Below, piece after piece: positions 11,589 through 21,031 of a DNA stretch of 64,000 nt. The notes under the pieces are model-generated. The model searched no databases, was not told the DNA's origin, and saw only the letters and a program-made list of their open reading frames with translations. Position numbers and translations under genes: made by a program. Position 1 is the stretch's first letter; each line of letters begins with the position of its first letter. Origin of the DNA: Unio delphinus (Eukaryota; Mollusca; Bivalvia; Unionida; Unionidae); contig JAQISU010000156.1 in assembly GCA_029339505.1 (NCBI GenBank), positions 1 to 64,000 on the forward strand. The letters are read 5' to 3'.

Positions 11589-13560
11589 AGCATAAATTCC
11601 GTTTTTTCATCAAATGTACTAGGATTAAACCGCTTCTAACCGGTTTGGAAGGTTTATCAAGTAGTATCAACTGGTTTTGAACCGGTTTGAACTGGTTTGA
11701 ACCGGCTGGAACGGTTGGAACCGGTTTAAGCCCGTTTTTCGTAACCGAAACTTAGCAAAAATTCCGTTTTTCATCAAATTTACAAGGATTAAACCGGTCC
11801 TAACCGGTTTTGAAGGATTATCAAGTAGAATCAACTGGTTAGAACCGGTTGGAACCGGTTTGAACCGGCTGGAACCGGTTTGTACCGGTTTGATCCGGTT
11901 TTTGTAACCGAAACTTAGCAAAAAGTCCGTTTTTTCATCAAATGTACTAGGATTAAACCGGTTCTAACCGCTTTTGAAGGTTTATCAAGTGGTTACAACT
12001 GGTTAGAACCGGTTGGAACCGGTTTGAACCGGCTGGAACCGGTTGGAACCGGTTTAAACCGGTTTTTCGTAACCGAAACTAAGCAAAAAGTCCGTTTTTT
12101 CATCAAATGTACTAGGATTAAACCGGTTCTAACCGGTTTTGATGGTTTATCAAGTAGTCTTAACATTTAAGAACCGGTTGGAACCGGTTTAAACCGGCTG
12201 GAACCGGTTGAAAACGGTTTAAACCGAGTTTTCGTTACCGAAACTTAGCAAAAATTCCGTTTTTCATCAAATGTACTAGGATTAAACCGGTTCTAACCGG
12301 TTTTGAAGGTTTATCAAGTAGTATCAACTGGTTAGAACCGGTTGGAACCGGTTTGAACTGGCTGGAACCGGTTGAACCGGTTTAGACCGGTTTTTCGTAA
12401 CCGAAACTTAGCAAAAAGTCCGTTTTTTCATCAAATGTACTAGGATTAAACCGGTTCTAACCGGTTTTGAAGGTTTATCAAGTAGTATCAACTGGTTAGA
12501 ACCGGTTGGAACCGGCTGGAACCGGTTGGAACCGGTTTAAACTTGTTTTTCGTAACCGAAACTATGCAAAAATTCCGTTTTTTTCATCAAATGTACTAGG
12601 ATTAAACCGGTTCTAACCGGTTTTGAAGGTTTATCAAGTAGAATCAACTGGTTAGAACCGGTTGGAACCGGCTGGAACCGGTTGGAACAGGTTTGAACCG
12701 GTTTGTCGTAACCGAAACTTAGCAAAAAGTCCGTTTTTTCATCAAATGTACTAGGATTAAACCGCTTCTAACCGGTTTCGAAGGTTTATCAAGTAGAATC
12801 AACTGGTTAGAACCGGTTGGAACCGGTTGGAACCGGCTGGAACCGGTTGGAACCGGTTTGAATCGGTTTGTCGTAACCGAAACTTCGCAAAATTTCCGTT
12901 TTTCATCAAATGTACTAGGATTAAACCGGTTGTAACTGGTTTTGAAGGTTGATCAAGTAGTATCAACTGATTAGAACCGGTTTGAACCGGTTTGAACTGG
13001 CTGGAACCGGTTGAACCGGTTTAGACCGGTTTTTCGTAAACGAAACTTAACAAAAAGTCCGTTTTTTCATCAAATGTACTAGGATTAAACCGCTTCTAAC
13101 CGGTTTCGAAGGTTTATCAAGTAGAATCAACTGGTTAGAACCGGTTGGAACCGGTTGGAACCGGCTGGAACCGGTTGGAACCGGTTTGAATCGGTTTGTC
13201 GTAACCGAAACTTCGCAAAATTTCCGTTTTTCATCAAATGTACTAGGATTAAACCGGTTGTAACTGGTTTTGAAGGTTGATCAAGTAGTATCAACTGATT
13301 AGAACCGGTTTGAACTGGCTGGAACCGGTTGAACCGGTTTAGACCGGTTTTTCGTAAACGAAACTTAACAAAAAGTCCGTTTTTTCAACAAATGTACTAG
13401 GATTAAACCGGTTCTAACCGGTTTTGAAGGTTTATCAAGTAGTATCAACTGTTTAGATCCGGTTGGAACCGGTTTGAACCGGTTGGAACCGGTTTGAATC
13501 GGTTTTTCGTAACCGGTTTAAACCGGTTTTTCGTAACCGAAACTTAGCAAAGGTCCGTTT
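11589..13560. repeat. Subtelomeric satellite, ~12 units of ~164 bp
   Basis: The landmark CAAATGTACTAGGATTAAAC recurs at about 11611, 11775, 11939, 12104, 12268, 12432, 12588, 12743, 12907, 13071, 13235 and 13389, giving periods of 164-165 and occasionally 154-156. Each unit holds internal short repeats built on AACCGGTT and a conserved block containing GTAACCGAAACTTAGC. The two-unit block 12743-13070 is repeated almost exactly at 13071-13388, indicating a recent higher-order duplication. Only chance minus-strand ORFs occur. The array directly abuts the PLE tail on its left and cuts into an old virus-like fragment on its right. Confidence 0.95.
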
Positions 13561-13565
13561 TTTTT

Positions 13566-13850
13566 TCACCTGTTTAATATACTCATTAACGTTTCAACAT
13601 GTATACAAGAATGAACATATTCCATACATTGATCTCGACTATACCTAATCACCGTTGTGACATCTCGATTTTACTGTTGTATTTGATCACCTGTCAATCT
13701 GAATTTTTCATTACCGAACCTGTCTGATAATAGATCAACGGGAAATCCTTGATTTGAATTTAGAGGAAATTCAGAATCAGAAAAACATTTTCTGATAGCA
13801 TCTTTAAGTCTATCCTTATTGTAAATGAATACTCGTTCGTGTTGATACAT
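13566..13850 (-). pseudogene. Remnant of the Polinton-like minus-strand ~92 aa gene
   Basis: Minus-strand translation from the ATG at 13850 gives about 94 codons with one internal TAA at 13671-13673. It resembles the protein at 20688-20966 of copy 1: both have a DAIR(K/E)CF block early, a (D/N)E(K/R)F(R/L)LT block in the middle, and end in LMSIL. Function is unknown. It shows that a further, older element of the same family once lay here; the satellite now truncates it on the left. Confidence 0.6.
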
Positions 13851-14522
13851 GATTAAAAATCTATCTTTTGAATGATAAATCTCTTCAGCATTTAATGGGA
13901 AAAAATCCTGAGTGATCCAGCAATAAAACCGTAAAATTATTTTTTTTATTATTGCTGGTGATTTTCATTAATTTTCATTGATTTGTAGTGATTTTTCATT
14001 GATTTTTAGTCATTTTTTTTGTCTTGAAAATCAAAGATTAACCCATTTTTGAGTGATTTTTGTCAGTCACAGTCGGGTCAAGTGGTCGATTTTCAATGTT
14101 AATTTCCATATACTTTTCTTGTTAGGAATTATTTTTGATGTTTTTTGACCAAAATTGACCAGCAATGATTAAAAAATCATCAAAAATCACCAAAAATCGA
14201 CATTGGTGCTAGCCGGGTCAAGTAGTCGATTTTCCATGTTAATTTCCGTAGACTTTTCTTGTTAGGAATTATTTATGATTTTCAATGAAAATCTATCACT
14301 TAAAGTCTATGACGAAAATCATTTGTTGAAAATCGAAGATTTTCCATTGCAAAGCAATTTGCGATGAAAGTCCTTGAAATTACTTTGCAATTTACGACTT
14401 GAAAATCCTTTGAAATTGCTTTGCAATTTACGATGAAAGTCACATCTAACGTCATTTGTAATTGTTCCCCTCGGAGATCAATCAAGGATAAAACCCTGGT
14501 CGGTTATTCTAAAATTCATCCT
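13851..14522. repeat. AT-rich remnant similar to copy 2 non-coding DNA
   Basis: No gene is seen. The stretch is full of GATTTT/CATCAAAAATC repeats. It twice contains GTCAAGT(A/G)GTCGATTTTC (about 14083 and 14217), whose reverse complement occurs in copy 2 at about 39223-39240 and 39367-39383. Together with the adjoining pseudogene it is best read as a piece of the intergenic region that precedes the ~315 aa gene in this element family. Confidence 0.5.
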
Positions 14523-14680
14523 AGCAAGGGGGGGGGGGGGGGCGAATCGGACAACTTTTTCCGACAAAATCACTTTAAGCCCTCAAAACGGAAAATAGGG
14601 CCTTCCTGCGAATCTCATATTTTAACCAATAAAAAATAAAGTCTCCATTTCGTAAACGGAGACTTATTGATTTCTTGCTC
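14523..14680. repeat. Copy 1 left terminal inverted repeat (shortened)
   Basis: It begins with a 15-base G run at 14528-14542, then CGAATCGGACAAC and TAAGCCCTCAAAACGGAAAA, ending TTTCTTGCTC at 14680. It matches the reverse complement of 28591-28755. The inner part of the repeat present on the right side (28468-28590) is missing, and ATPase coding sequence starts immediately. Confidence 0.9.
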
Positions 14681-15194
14681 GAAATATTTCGTAGCGTATG
14701 TGTATCAACGCCGTTGAATACAGCAAGAATATTAGTTATCTCTGATCACTTTTGGAATCTGAGTGTAGCGTTGAGTGACATATATCACGTCGGTGTTTTT
14801 ATGCCTGCATCGGGAAAATATTCTAGCTGGTTTTTTTTTTATTCTCTAGCATCACATCGTCGTATACGACTAAATTGTTAATGCTCCCATCAAGATCATC
14901 CACGGATGGTGCTTCGTCAATATCAGCTATAAAATCAATGACGTTCTCACCTTTAATTTCTGATGCATTCTCGTTAAAATCCTTTAACACTTCATAGCAT
15001 CGTTGATCATCTACGCTAGGAGCAACTAAATACAACTTATCCCACTTCATCCATCTCATTATTAAATTGAGCAACAATTCCGTCTTGCCGGATCCAGATG
15101 GCCCGATTATAATTGCGCGGATAGAGTTTGGTAGCGTTGCATAATGCTTAACTGGTTCTCTTGTTTTAGTCGCTGAAAAATTAATTATATTCAT
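14681..15194 (-). pseudogene. Packaging ATPase (FtsK/HerA-type), truncated
   Basis: This is the DNA-packaging ATPase expected to pump the genome into capsids. The ATG at 15194 is chosen to match the copy 2 start (MNII). Walker A GPSGSGKT and Walker B VVYDD are intact. A poly-T indel near 14833 shifts the frame after MLENKK, and a second lesion lies near 14735. Reading ends at 14680, where the TIR begins, so roughly the last 45-50 residues present in copy 2 are gone. It is divergent from the zinc-ribbon gene with a 17-base gap. It cannot be functional. Confidence 0.85.
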
Positions 15195-15211
15195 ATCTCT
15201 ATACATAAATT
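15195..15211. promoter_or_regulatory. 17 bp divergent intergenic spacer (copy 1)
   Basis: An AT-rich spacer between the ATPase ATG (minus) and the zinc-ribbon ATG (plus). The same 17 bp spacing is kept in copy 2 at 31169-31185. Transcripts for both genes must overlap or start inside the neighbouring coding sequence. Confidence 0.45.
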
Positions 15212-15385
15212 ATGGATCTATATTGTGTGAAGTGTAAAATGCGTACTAACACAAATTATGTGACGACGATTACATCTAGCAATAACAGATCAGCACTTAC
15301 TGGTAGATGTGCAACATGTGGTATAAAAAAGTTTAGATTTATTTCTATGAAATCCGGAGATGTTTTAAAAAAAACGAGGAGGTGA
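15212..15385 (+). CDS. Small zinc-ribbon protein (DUF5679-like)
   Basis: 57 codons from the ATG at 15212 to the TGA at 15383. CVKC near the N-terminus and CATC about 30 residues later form a four-Cys zinc ribbon, with TSSNNRSALTGRC between them. This matches the 'YCVKCK ... KNNR ... G.C..CGT' pattern of small proteins encoded by Polintons, adintoviruses and large DNA viruses. In related elements it is commonly the N-terminal part of a PLA2 protein (from memory). Here the PLA2 frame overlaps the 3' end in the +1 frame. Confidence 0.7.
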   Translation: MDLYCVKCKMRTNTNYVTTITSSNNRSALTGRCATCGIKKFRFISMKSGDVLKKTRR

Positions 15386-15737
15386 TATCGCAGCCAAGTT
15401 AACAAAACTCCCTGGAACCCCATGGGCAAAGTACCCCAGAGAAAAGCACCTTTCAGGATATAGCTATTGTGGCCACGGAACAAAATTAGATATCAGACTT
15501 GATGATCAAAATCAGCCCCGACCCGGCGAGTATCCGATACACGCTATTGATAATGCGTGTCATGCTCATGATGTTGCATATTATAAAAGCAGCAATCTGC
15601 AACATAGACATCTCGCGGATGTGAAATTAATTCATGCGTTAAATGCTATTCCTGATAAATCTTTCAAAGAAAAATTGGCTTCGTGGTTGGTAAAATCAGC
15701 TATGAAATGCAAATTGATGATGGGCGCTGGTAATTAA
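15369..15737 (+). CDS. Parvovirus-type phospholipase A2 domain protein, no ATG
   Basis: Open from after a TAA at 15366 to the TAA at 15735; no ATG precedes the domain. It contains the Ca-loop SYCGHGTKLDIRL and the catalytic CHAHDVAYY (His-Asp pair), as in VP1u-type PLA2 domains that breach endosomal membranes during entry. Copy 2 has the usual CGPGT loop; here Pro is replaced by His, which may weaken calcium binding. The frame is +1 to the zinc-ribbon gene and overlaps it, as in copy 2. It is followed by the integrase ATG four bases later. Expression probably needs frameshifting or slippage at the A8 run (15367-15374). Confidence 0.75.
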   Translation, partial: KKRGGDIAAKLTKLPGTPWAKYPREKHLSGYSYCGHGTKLDIRLDDQNQPRPGEYPIHAIDNACHAHDVAYYKSSNLQHRHLADVKLIHALNAIPDKSFKEKLASWLVKSAMKCKLMMGAGN

Positions 15738-15741
15738 TAAT

Positions 15742-16668
15742 ATGGAATCTATTTATTATTCTCCGAGGGGATACTGGAGGGGTAACGCTGCAATCAATAA
15801 ACTCGCCAACGCCACAAAAGTGAAAAAGGCCACTGCGGCTAATTGGTTATCCAAACAGGCTATATGGCAAATGTATCTACCGCGTCCTAAACAAATCAAT
15901 TTCTCGCATTTTGATGTTACCGGACCCATTGAAGTTCATCAAGCTGATTTATTGTTTTTACCACATGATAACGGTTACAAATACGCGCTAGCCGTAGTTG
16001 ACGTTGCGAGTCGATACAAACAAGCAGAACCGCTAAAAACAAAATCATCACCTGAAGTTGCTTCTGCATTTGAAAAGATTTATTGACAAGGCCCACTACG
16101 CTGGCCAAATCTGTTACAAGTTGATCCTGGCAAGGAATTTCAAGGCGCTGTTTTATCACAATGTCACCATCAGACGGGGGCATACTGCAGTACATCGCGA
16201 TCAGGCAATTGTAGAACGATTTAATCGGACTCTTGCTGAGCGGTTATTTGGATATCAATACGCAAAAGAATTCATCCAAGAAAAGCGATCCCGTGAATGG
16301 GTCAAAAGGTTACCAGGGGTAGTTGCATCGCTAAATAACGAGATTAACAGAGCAATCAATATTAAACCTAACAACGCAATAAAAAAGTATATACCACAAC
16401 AACAGCGGGATAGCGTTTCTCAGCCAATTCTCAGCAATGTCACCGTGAAATATTTATATGAACCAGGAGAACTTGAAGGTGGTAAAAAAAAAGGGCTACT
16501 GATCCTATTTGGAGTGTCACTACGCATAGAATATCTACTATAACACGATCAACTGGTAGACCTCCAATCTATAAATTGGATTCAACTGCCCCTCAGCGGG
16601 GTTTTACACGCGAACAGCTACAAGTGATTCCTGATGATACTCAATTGACACCGCATGGTCTTAACTAG
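15742..16668 (+). pseudogene. Retroviral-type DDE integrase, disrupted
   Basis: Homologous along its length to the intact integrase of copy 2 (31722-32675). The N-terminal part and the first catalytic Asp (HQADLLFL) are present. An in-frame TGA at 16084-16086 follows FEKIY, a deletion of about 17 bases lies near 16160, and an A-run indel occurs near 16490. VDPGKEFQGA and the VERFN block with the catalytic Glu survive in other frames. It ends at the TAG at 16666, overlapping the 3' end of the convergent polymerase gene by 8 bases. Confidence 0.9.
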
Positions 16669-19212
16669 CACCGTTGCGTCTGTTGCACTCAAGACAAGTC
16701 AACATCACACTGTTTCTGACATGACCGAGACTGTTATTTTTTCTGTCTACGGTAAATCGGCGAGGATCTTTATCCGATTACTGTCAACGCATTATACAAT
16801 TGCAACTCGCGCAGTGATTATTTTGTTGTTGCTTCAACACGATTATTAATTCAGCATCAATATCAAATTCTCGTTGTTTTTTTTTTTGTCTTGTTGTTTG
16901 TAACCGGAGAGTTTTTTATTAATGATGCTAACATCAATATCATCCATTGTGATGTCATGATCGAAAACAATTCTTCGGAGTTGATTTATTCGCCGTACTC
17001 TAGACACTGCAAGATAGACTAAATTTGACCACTCAATGCAATCACGCAGCATTTCTTTTTTAATTCTCCATGATCCCCAGCTTTCATCCGAATTAGTGAA
17101 TTCAGCAACTGCGCAACTGTACTTGCTGTTAATGTAAAATGAATCAACGGCAACTCTAACCGCAGTGTCAGGAAATCTATGTATCATTGAAAATAAATTA
17201 ATACAAGCATAACCCAGCATCGACGACCTCAAATGTGTATACGGGGATCTGTAACCGTCGCTGTAAGTAACAACTGTACCCAATTTTGTTCCATCGGTCA
17301 AAAATGCATCTTTACGATCCACATATATGTTTTTGGATACTGCATCCGCGATTACAAAGTCATATTCGGTGTTATCCATAATCAACCGTGAACAATATCG
17401 TCTATAGTCGCATCTTTTTACTCCCTGAGTGAATTTTCCGATTATTCTTCTGCCGAGATCTTTTGCTTCGATATTTCGTTGATTAAATACCCGTTTGGAC
17501 CACTCAATGATATATTCTTCGTCGGCATCAATGTTTTCTGGATTCCTCAATTATACTATCAAGACGTTCCGGTGTTGGTAACCAGACATTGGTTTGTTTC
17601 CGATATGATATAATTGCTTCACTGACCATCAGCGAAATTAACATTTTTGTATCAATCATGAATCGTAATAGCGCTATTGGCAGCCACTTCTTTTCAGACA
17701 TGTGTCTACCAATCCAAATATAACAAGCGCGATGAAGTCCTGCTGCGAATTAAAATGATACTACACGAGCGAATCCAGTTAAATCAAAATCAGGCAGCGG
17801 CCCATTAATTGCAACACGAGTCATTTCATGTACGGGGTATCCAAATCGTTTAAAATACTCAGTGCACTCTCCATAACCAAGAAAACTCGCTGGATAACAA
17901 GCAACCATATCAACTGAAATGATATTATCACTGTCGTATTTGTTATTCCATAAACCGCCATGATTAAATTCTAAACAACTAGCCTCAATGTCTGGCAAGA
18001 ATTCTACGCGTGTTGGTTTCCATGCGTTTTTGATTCTTGCAAAATGAGCTACAACCGACGGGATTGTAAAACAGTTTGTCAATAATTGTTCGTCGTTCAT
18101 AATTTCATCATTGTTGTTGCCTTCGCCCGCCGTTAAAAACCCACTAGCTGCTTTTTTCATTTTGTTGTGAAATGGTTCAGTGCGGTATAATTCACCGTTT
18201 GGTTTTACAAACTGATTTAACGTATCCGTGTCGTTTTCAGTGCTGCGAAGTAACCACACCGACACGGGGTCGTTTTTACTCAAATGCGCAATAGCATCGA
18301 ATAGTTTCTCTTCAAGGAGAAAACCATCACTGGAAAATTCTTCTCGTAAGAATTCGTCAGGTATATACTTTATTGTTCTGTTTCGTGGAAATATTGTGAC
18401 CGCGGACGTCCATGCATGTTTGTTATGATCAATAATTTTAATTGGGGCTCCCTTTGATTTATATTTTGATTCGTATAAAACTTCTCCGGTTATCGTTGTA
18501 ACGGTTATTGGAAATCTTAGCGACGTTTCTTATTTTGCTATATCGCTAATAGTTGCTCCCGGTCTTTCACCGTTAACTCCCATTGAGCTATTTTGCTACG
18601 CCGTAGATCGGTAAGTTTGTTCCATCGGGATGCATTTGTAAAATGTTCTGTTATTCGTGCTGCTACACAATTGAGTGGCAAAGCCACTGACGACGAAGTC
18701 GCCGGCAACGACTGTTTAATTGGTTTTAGTTTTCCAATATCGGGCTTTTCATTTAACGGATATATCCCATACACAACTGCTGTTTCAGGATACGCTCGTT
18801 CATAGCATGGTTTGTCAATTCCAGTTAACAGACCCGGCTTAGAATCACGGCTAACAACGACTGTTTTCTTGTCTTTGAGAATCGGTTCAAATTTGTCTCG
18901 TATAATACAACCGCCTGATTCTACACGGATAATGAATTTCACTCTAAAAAAATATTTTTTGTTGCCGAGTTGTGATAACATCAACGCTGCGTTGCTGTCG
19001 TTCATGGTGGCATCAACAACGCAATCAATTCGAAATGTTGACCAGCTATGAGATGCACCGTCGTGCTTGAATTCATTAATACAATCGCGTATATTATTTA
19101 TCAGGGCTCTATCCGTTATTGCCCGTTTTGGCACATCTTTGAGGGTTCTATCGAGATTAAATTGAACGTTTTTCTAATGCTTAATTGCTGATAATCTCTC
19201 AAACTCCTCCAT
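16661..19212 (-). pseudogene. Family B DNA polymerase-helicase-HNH gene, decayed and deleted
   Basis: Co-linear with the copy 2 gene at 32668-36114. The ATG is at 19212. Lesions include a TAG at 19174-19176 (a Trp codon in copy 2), a frameshift and stop near 18535, a TAA near 17748 and a frameshift near 17545. At about 17040 the polymerase block WGSWRIKKEML is joined directly to the helicase motif VI region EWSNLVYLAVSR, removing about 330 residues that include Walker A and B. The C-terminal HNH reads through two more stops. Polymerase motifs A (SVDMVACYP) and B (AKDLGRRIIGKF) are still recognisable; motif C reads AVDSFYIN. Confidence 0.9.
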
Positions 19213-19254
19213 GTTATAATTAAAACAAGTATTTAAATAGAAAAATATAGTATA
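19213..19254. promoter_or_regulatory. 42 bp divergent AT-rich spacer (copy 1)
   Basis: It lies between the polymerase ATG (minus, 19212) and the Cys-rich gene ATG (plus, 19255). It holds TATAATTAAAAC and ATATAGTATA. The spacing is identical (42 bp) and the sequence similar in copy 2 (36115-36156), so it is probably a compact bidirectional promoter for early genes. Confidence 0.5.
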
Positions 19255-19581
19255 ATGAATCACTGCAAGTGGCTAATGATTTAATCAACAACCCCGTGTA
19301 ACAAATCATGCAGAAGCGAATTCTGTGGGTATCATTTACAAAGCGTGAAAAACGATTCTTTCAGCCCCCTTCCGTGCCTCCGATGTGGGGTGGGGGTAAG
19401 GGGAAAATCACAAATATGTCTTGCTTGTGGGGGTAAACGTTACAGGGAACTAAAACGCTACTATGACAAACGAATAAAAAATGCAGTCATTGATCCTACC
19501 GATAACTCCGTCAGCGACAAAATCATAAAAACTCCTCAAGATTATATCAAGAGGTTTATAATTAAAGCAGATATAAATTAG
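19255..19581 (+). pseudogene. Small Cys-rich protein with two zinc motifs, one stop
   Basis: From the ATG at 19255 (matching copy 2 MNHCKW) the frame runs to 19581 with a single in-frame TAA at 19282-19284. An N-terminal Cys/His group (PCNKSCRSEFCGYH) precedes a zinc ribbon CLRC...CLAC and a basic stretch KRYRELKRYYDKR. Nucleic-acid binding is a reasonable inference, but the family is not recognised. It is divergent from the polymerase, which suggests an early or replication-linked role. Confidence 0.6.
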
Positions 19582-19602
19582 ACAAGTAATATCATTAAAT
19601 AA

Positions 19603-20075
19603 ATGAGCCAAGACTTCAGACCTCACCCAGTGCTTGTTAATTATGAAGCATCCCGTGATGGTGTGGTGAGACACTGTATTCTGAAAAAGCCGGTTGGATG
19701 GGTAAATAATATGGGATACTTGATGTTTGGTGTCGGGAAGAAAAAATGTTATTGTCATCGATTCGCATACGAATGTCACAACGGATTGATCAAAGATGGT
19801 TTTGTGATTGATCACATTGATGGATTCCCTCAAAATAACAAATTGGATAACTTACGAGTTGTTACTCAAAGTGAGAATGCAAAATTAGGTGGAACCGGCA
19901 AACACGCAAAAAGGCAAAACATGTCAAATCATTTGATACATCAACTAACGAGGAGAAAATATTTCAGTCAATGAATGAAGCCAGTAGATATTTCGATATT
20001 TGTAGGCCTTCAATACGATTTGTTGCAGAAAATATTACTAGATCAGCCGTCTCAAAGAAAAATGGCCATAAATAA
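19603..20075 (+). pseudogene. HNH homing-type endonuclease (NUMOD4-HNH-NUMOD1 like), frameshifted
   Basis: The first 110 or so residues show a NUMOD4-like start (YEASRDGVVR) and an HNH core: CHRFAYECHNG, then VIDHIDGFPQNNKLDNLRVV with the catalytic His and Asn. A one-base shift in the A run near 19912 moves into a frame ending at 20075 that contains SMNEASRYFDI, typical of the NUMOD1 DNA-binding helix. Such endonucleases are common free-standing mobile genes in phages and large DNA viruses. Copy 2 has a more decayed version at the same place (36494-36808), so insertion predates the split of the copies. Confidence 0.8.
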
Positions 20076-20237
20076 AATTCGTATACATCTGAAACAATTC
20101 AAGGGGGATAAATCCTTTATGGATAAGTCCGCTTGCCTCTCATAACACTTTACTCACTAAGTCCCTTGTATTATGACCGTTAAGGAGTGTTTTATCATTT
20201 TTTTTTAAAATTAAAGATAAAATGTATTATATAAAGA

Positions 20238-20594
20238 GTGGATATCAAAGATGTAAATGCTATAATTGCTGAAATTTCAAATTTGAAAAATCGAGGAATA
20301 GTATTATCTAAAGATCTCGACTGCGACAGGATTACCTCGGAATATGAAGACATTGAGTATCAGTCTAGTAAGGGTCGTTATGTTTTACCTAAGATGTACA
20401 GGCTCGTGAAAGGAATTCAAAAGTCCATCAATGCTTGTTTGTACGGTAACGACATTAATGTATTGATAACGCTATTTAGCACCGTTGAAGCAATACGTCA
20501 AAAGCTCGGCCAAGAGTATCAAAAACGAACTGAAATTAGTTCTAAGGTTCGTGATCTTGGAAAAATATTAAACGAGGAAAAATCAGTATCCTAA
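20238..20594 (+). CDS. Conserved ~118 aa protein of unknown function
   Basis: Not recognised. It aligns along its length with the copy 2 protein at 38728-39084 (shared patterns include DIEY, YVLPK/YMLPK, RKLGQEY/RKELGNEY). Charged, mostly helical by composition, no Cys, no membrane segment. Copy 2 starts with ATG; here the equivalent position is a GTG with a stop just upstream, so the start codon may have mutated. An AT-rich leader precedes it. Confidence 0.6.
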   Translation: MDIKDVNAIIAEISNLKNRGIVLSKDLDCDRITSEYEDIEYQSSKGRYVLPKMYRLVKGIQKSINACLYGNDINVLITLFSTVEAIRQKLGQEYQKRTEISSKVRDLGKILNEEKSVS

Positions 20595-20687
20595 CCACGT
20601 GAGCGTTACTATAAAAATAGGCTTTCAGTAAATTTTTTACTGAAAATTTATTTTTTTTAGCGTTTTTTGTAACACTTGTTACACTTG

Positions 20688-20966
20688 TCACATGGGATTT
20701 TCTCCTGAAAGAATACTCATCAGTTTGGGCTTGCTCATGCAGTTATGTGCATACTGGATGATCTGGTTGTGGTAGCAAGTAATCACCGCGACGCCTCCAT
20801 TTTCACGTAGTTGTTGTTGTTGCCGCGTCGTTAACAAAAATCGTTCATCGCCGTTCTCAGATATTACAATTTTGAAACCCCCAGCGATGTTATTTCTGAA
20901 ACATTCGCGGATAGCGTCGTACAGTTTAACCTTGTCGGAGATGGATACGTTAGCTTGATAGTACAT
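20688..20966 (-). CDS. Unknown 92 aa protein, minus strand
   Basis: An intact ORF starting at 20966 with neutral composition (SDKVKLYDAIRECF, GDERFLLTTRQQQQLREN, ending KPKLMSILSGENPM). It has no counterpart in copy 2, but a decayed relative lies at 13566-13850, so it is a real family gene. The minus strand otherwise carries only the ATPase and polymerase in this element. It faces away from the ~315 aa structural-block gene, 65 bp from that gene's ATG. No function can be assigned. Confidence 0.6.
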   Translation of the reverse strand: MYYQANVSISDKVKLYDAIRECFRNNIAGGFKIVISENGDERFLLTTRQQQQLRENGGVAVITCYHNQIIQYAHNCMSKPKLMSILSGENPM

Positions 20967-21031
20967 TATTTAATAACTCAGCTTTTAATTGTGATAGTTT
21001 CACATTTGAAAACTCAGTTCTCAAACAATAT

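Noticed and set aside
11667..12725. Minus-strand ORFs with GSSRFKPVPTGSNQ-type repeats
   Set aside because: They follow the satellite period and change frame between units; translation of a tandem repeat.
11730..13540. Hammerhead-ribozyme-like core (GAAAC and TGATGA) in satellite units
   Set aside because: CTGATGA is not intact on either strand and no stem II can be drawn between the candidate blocks.
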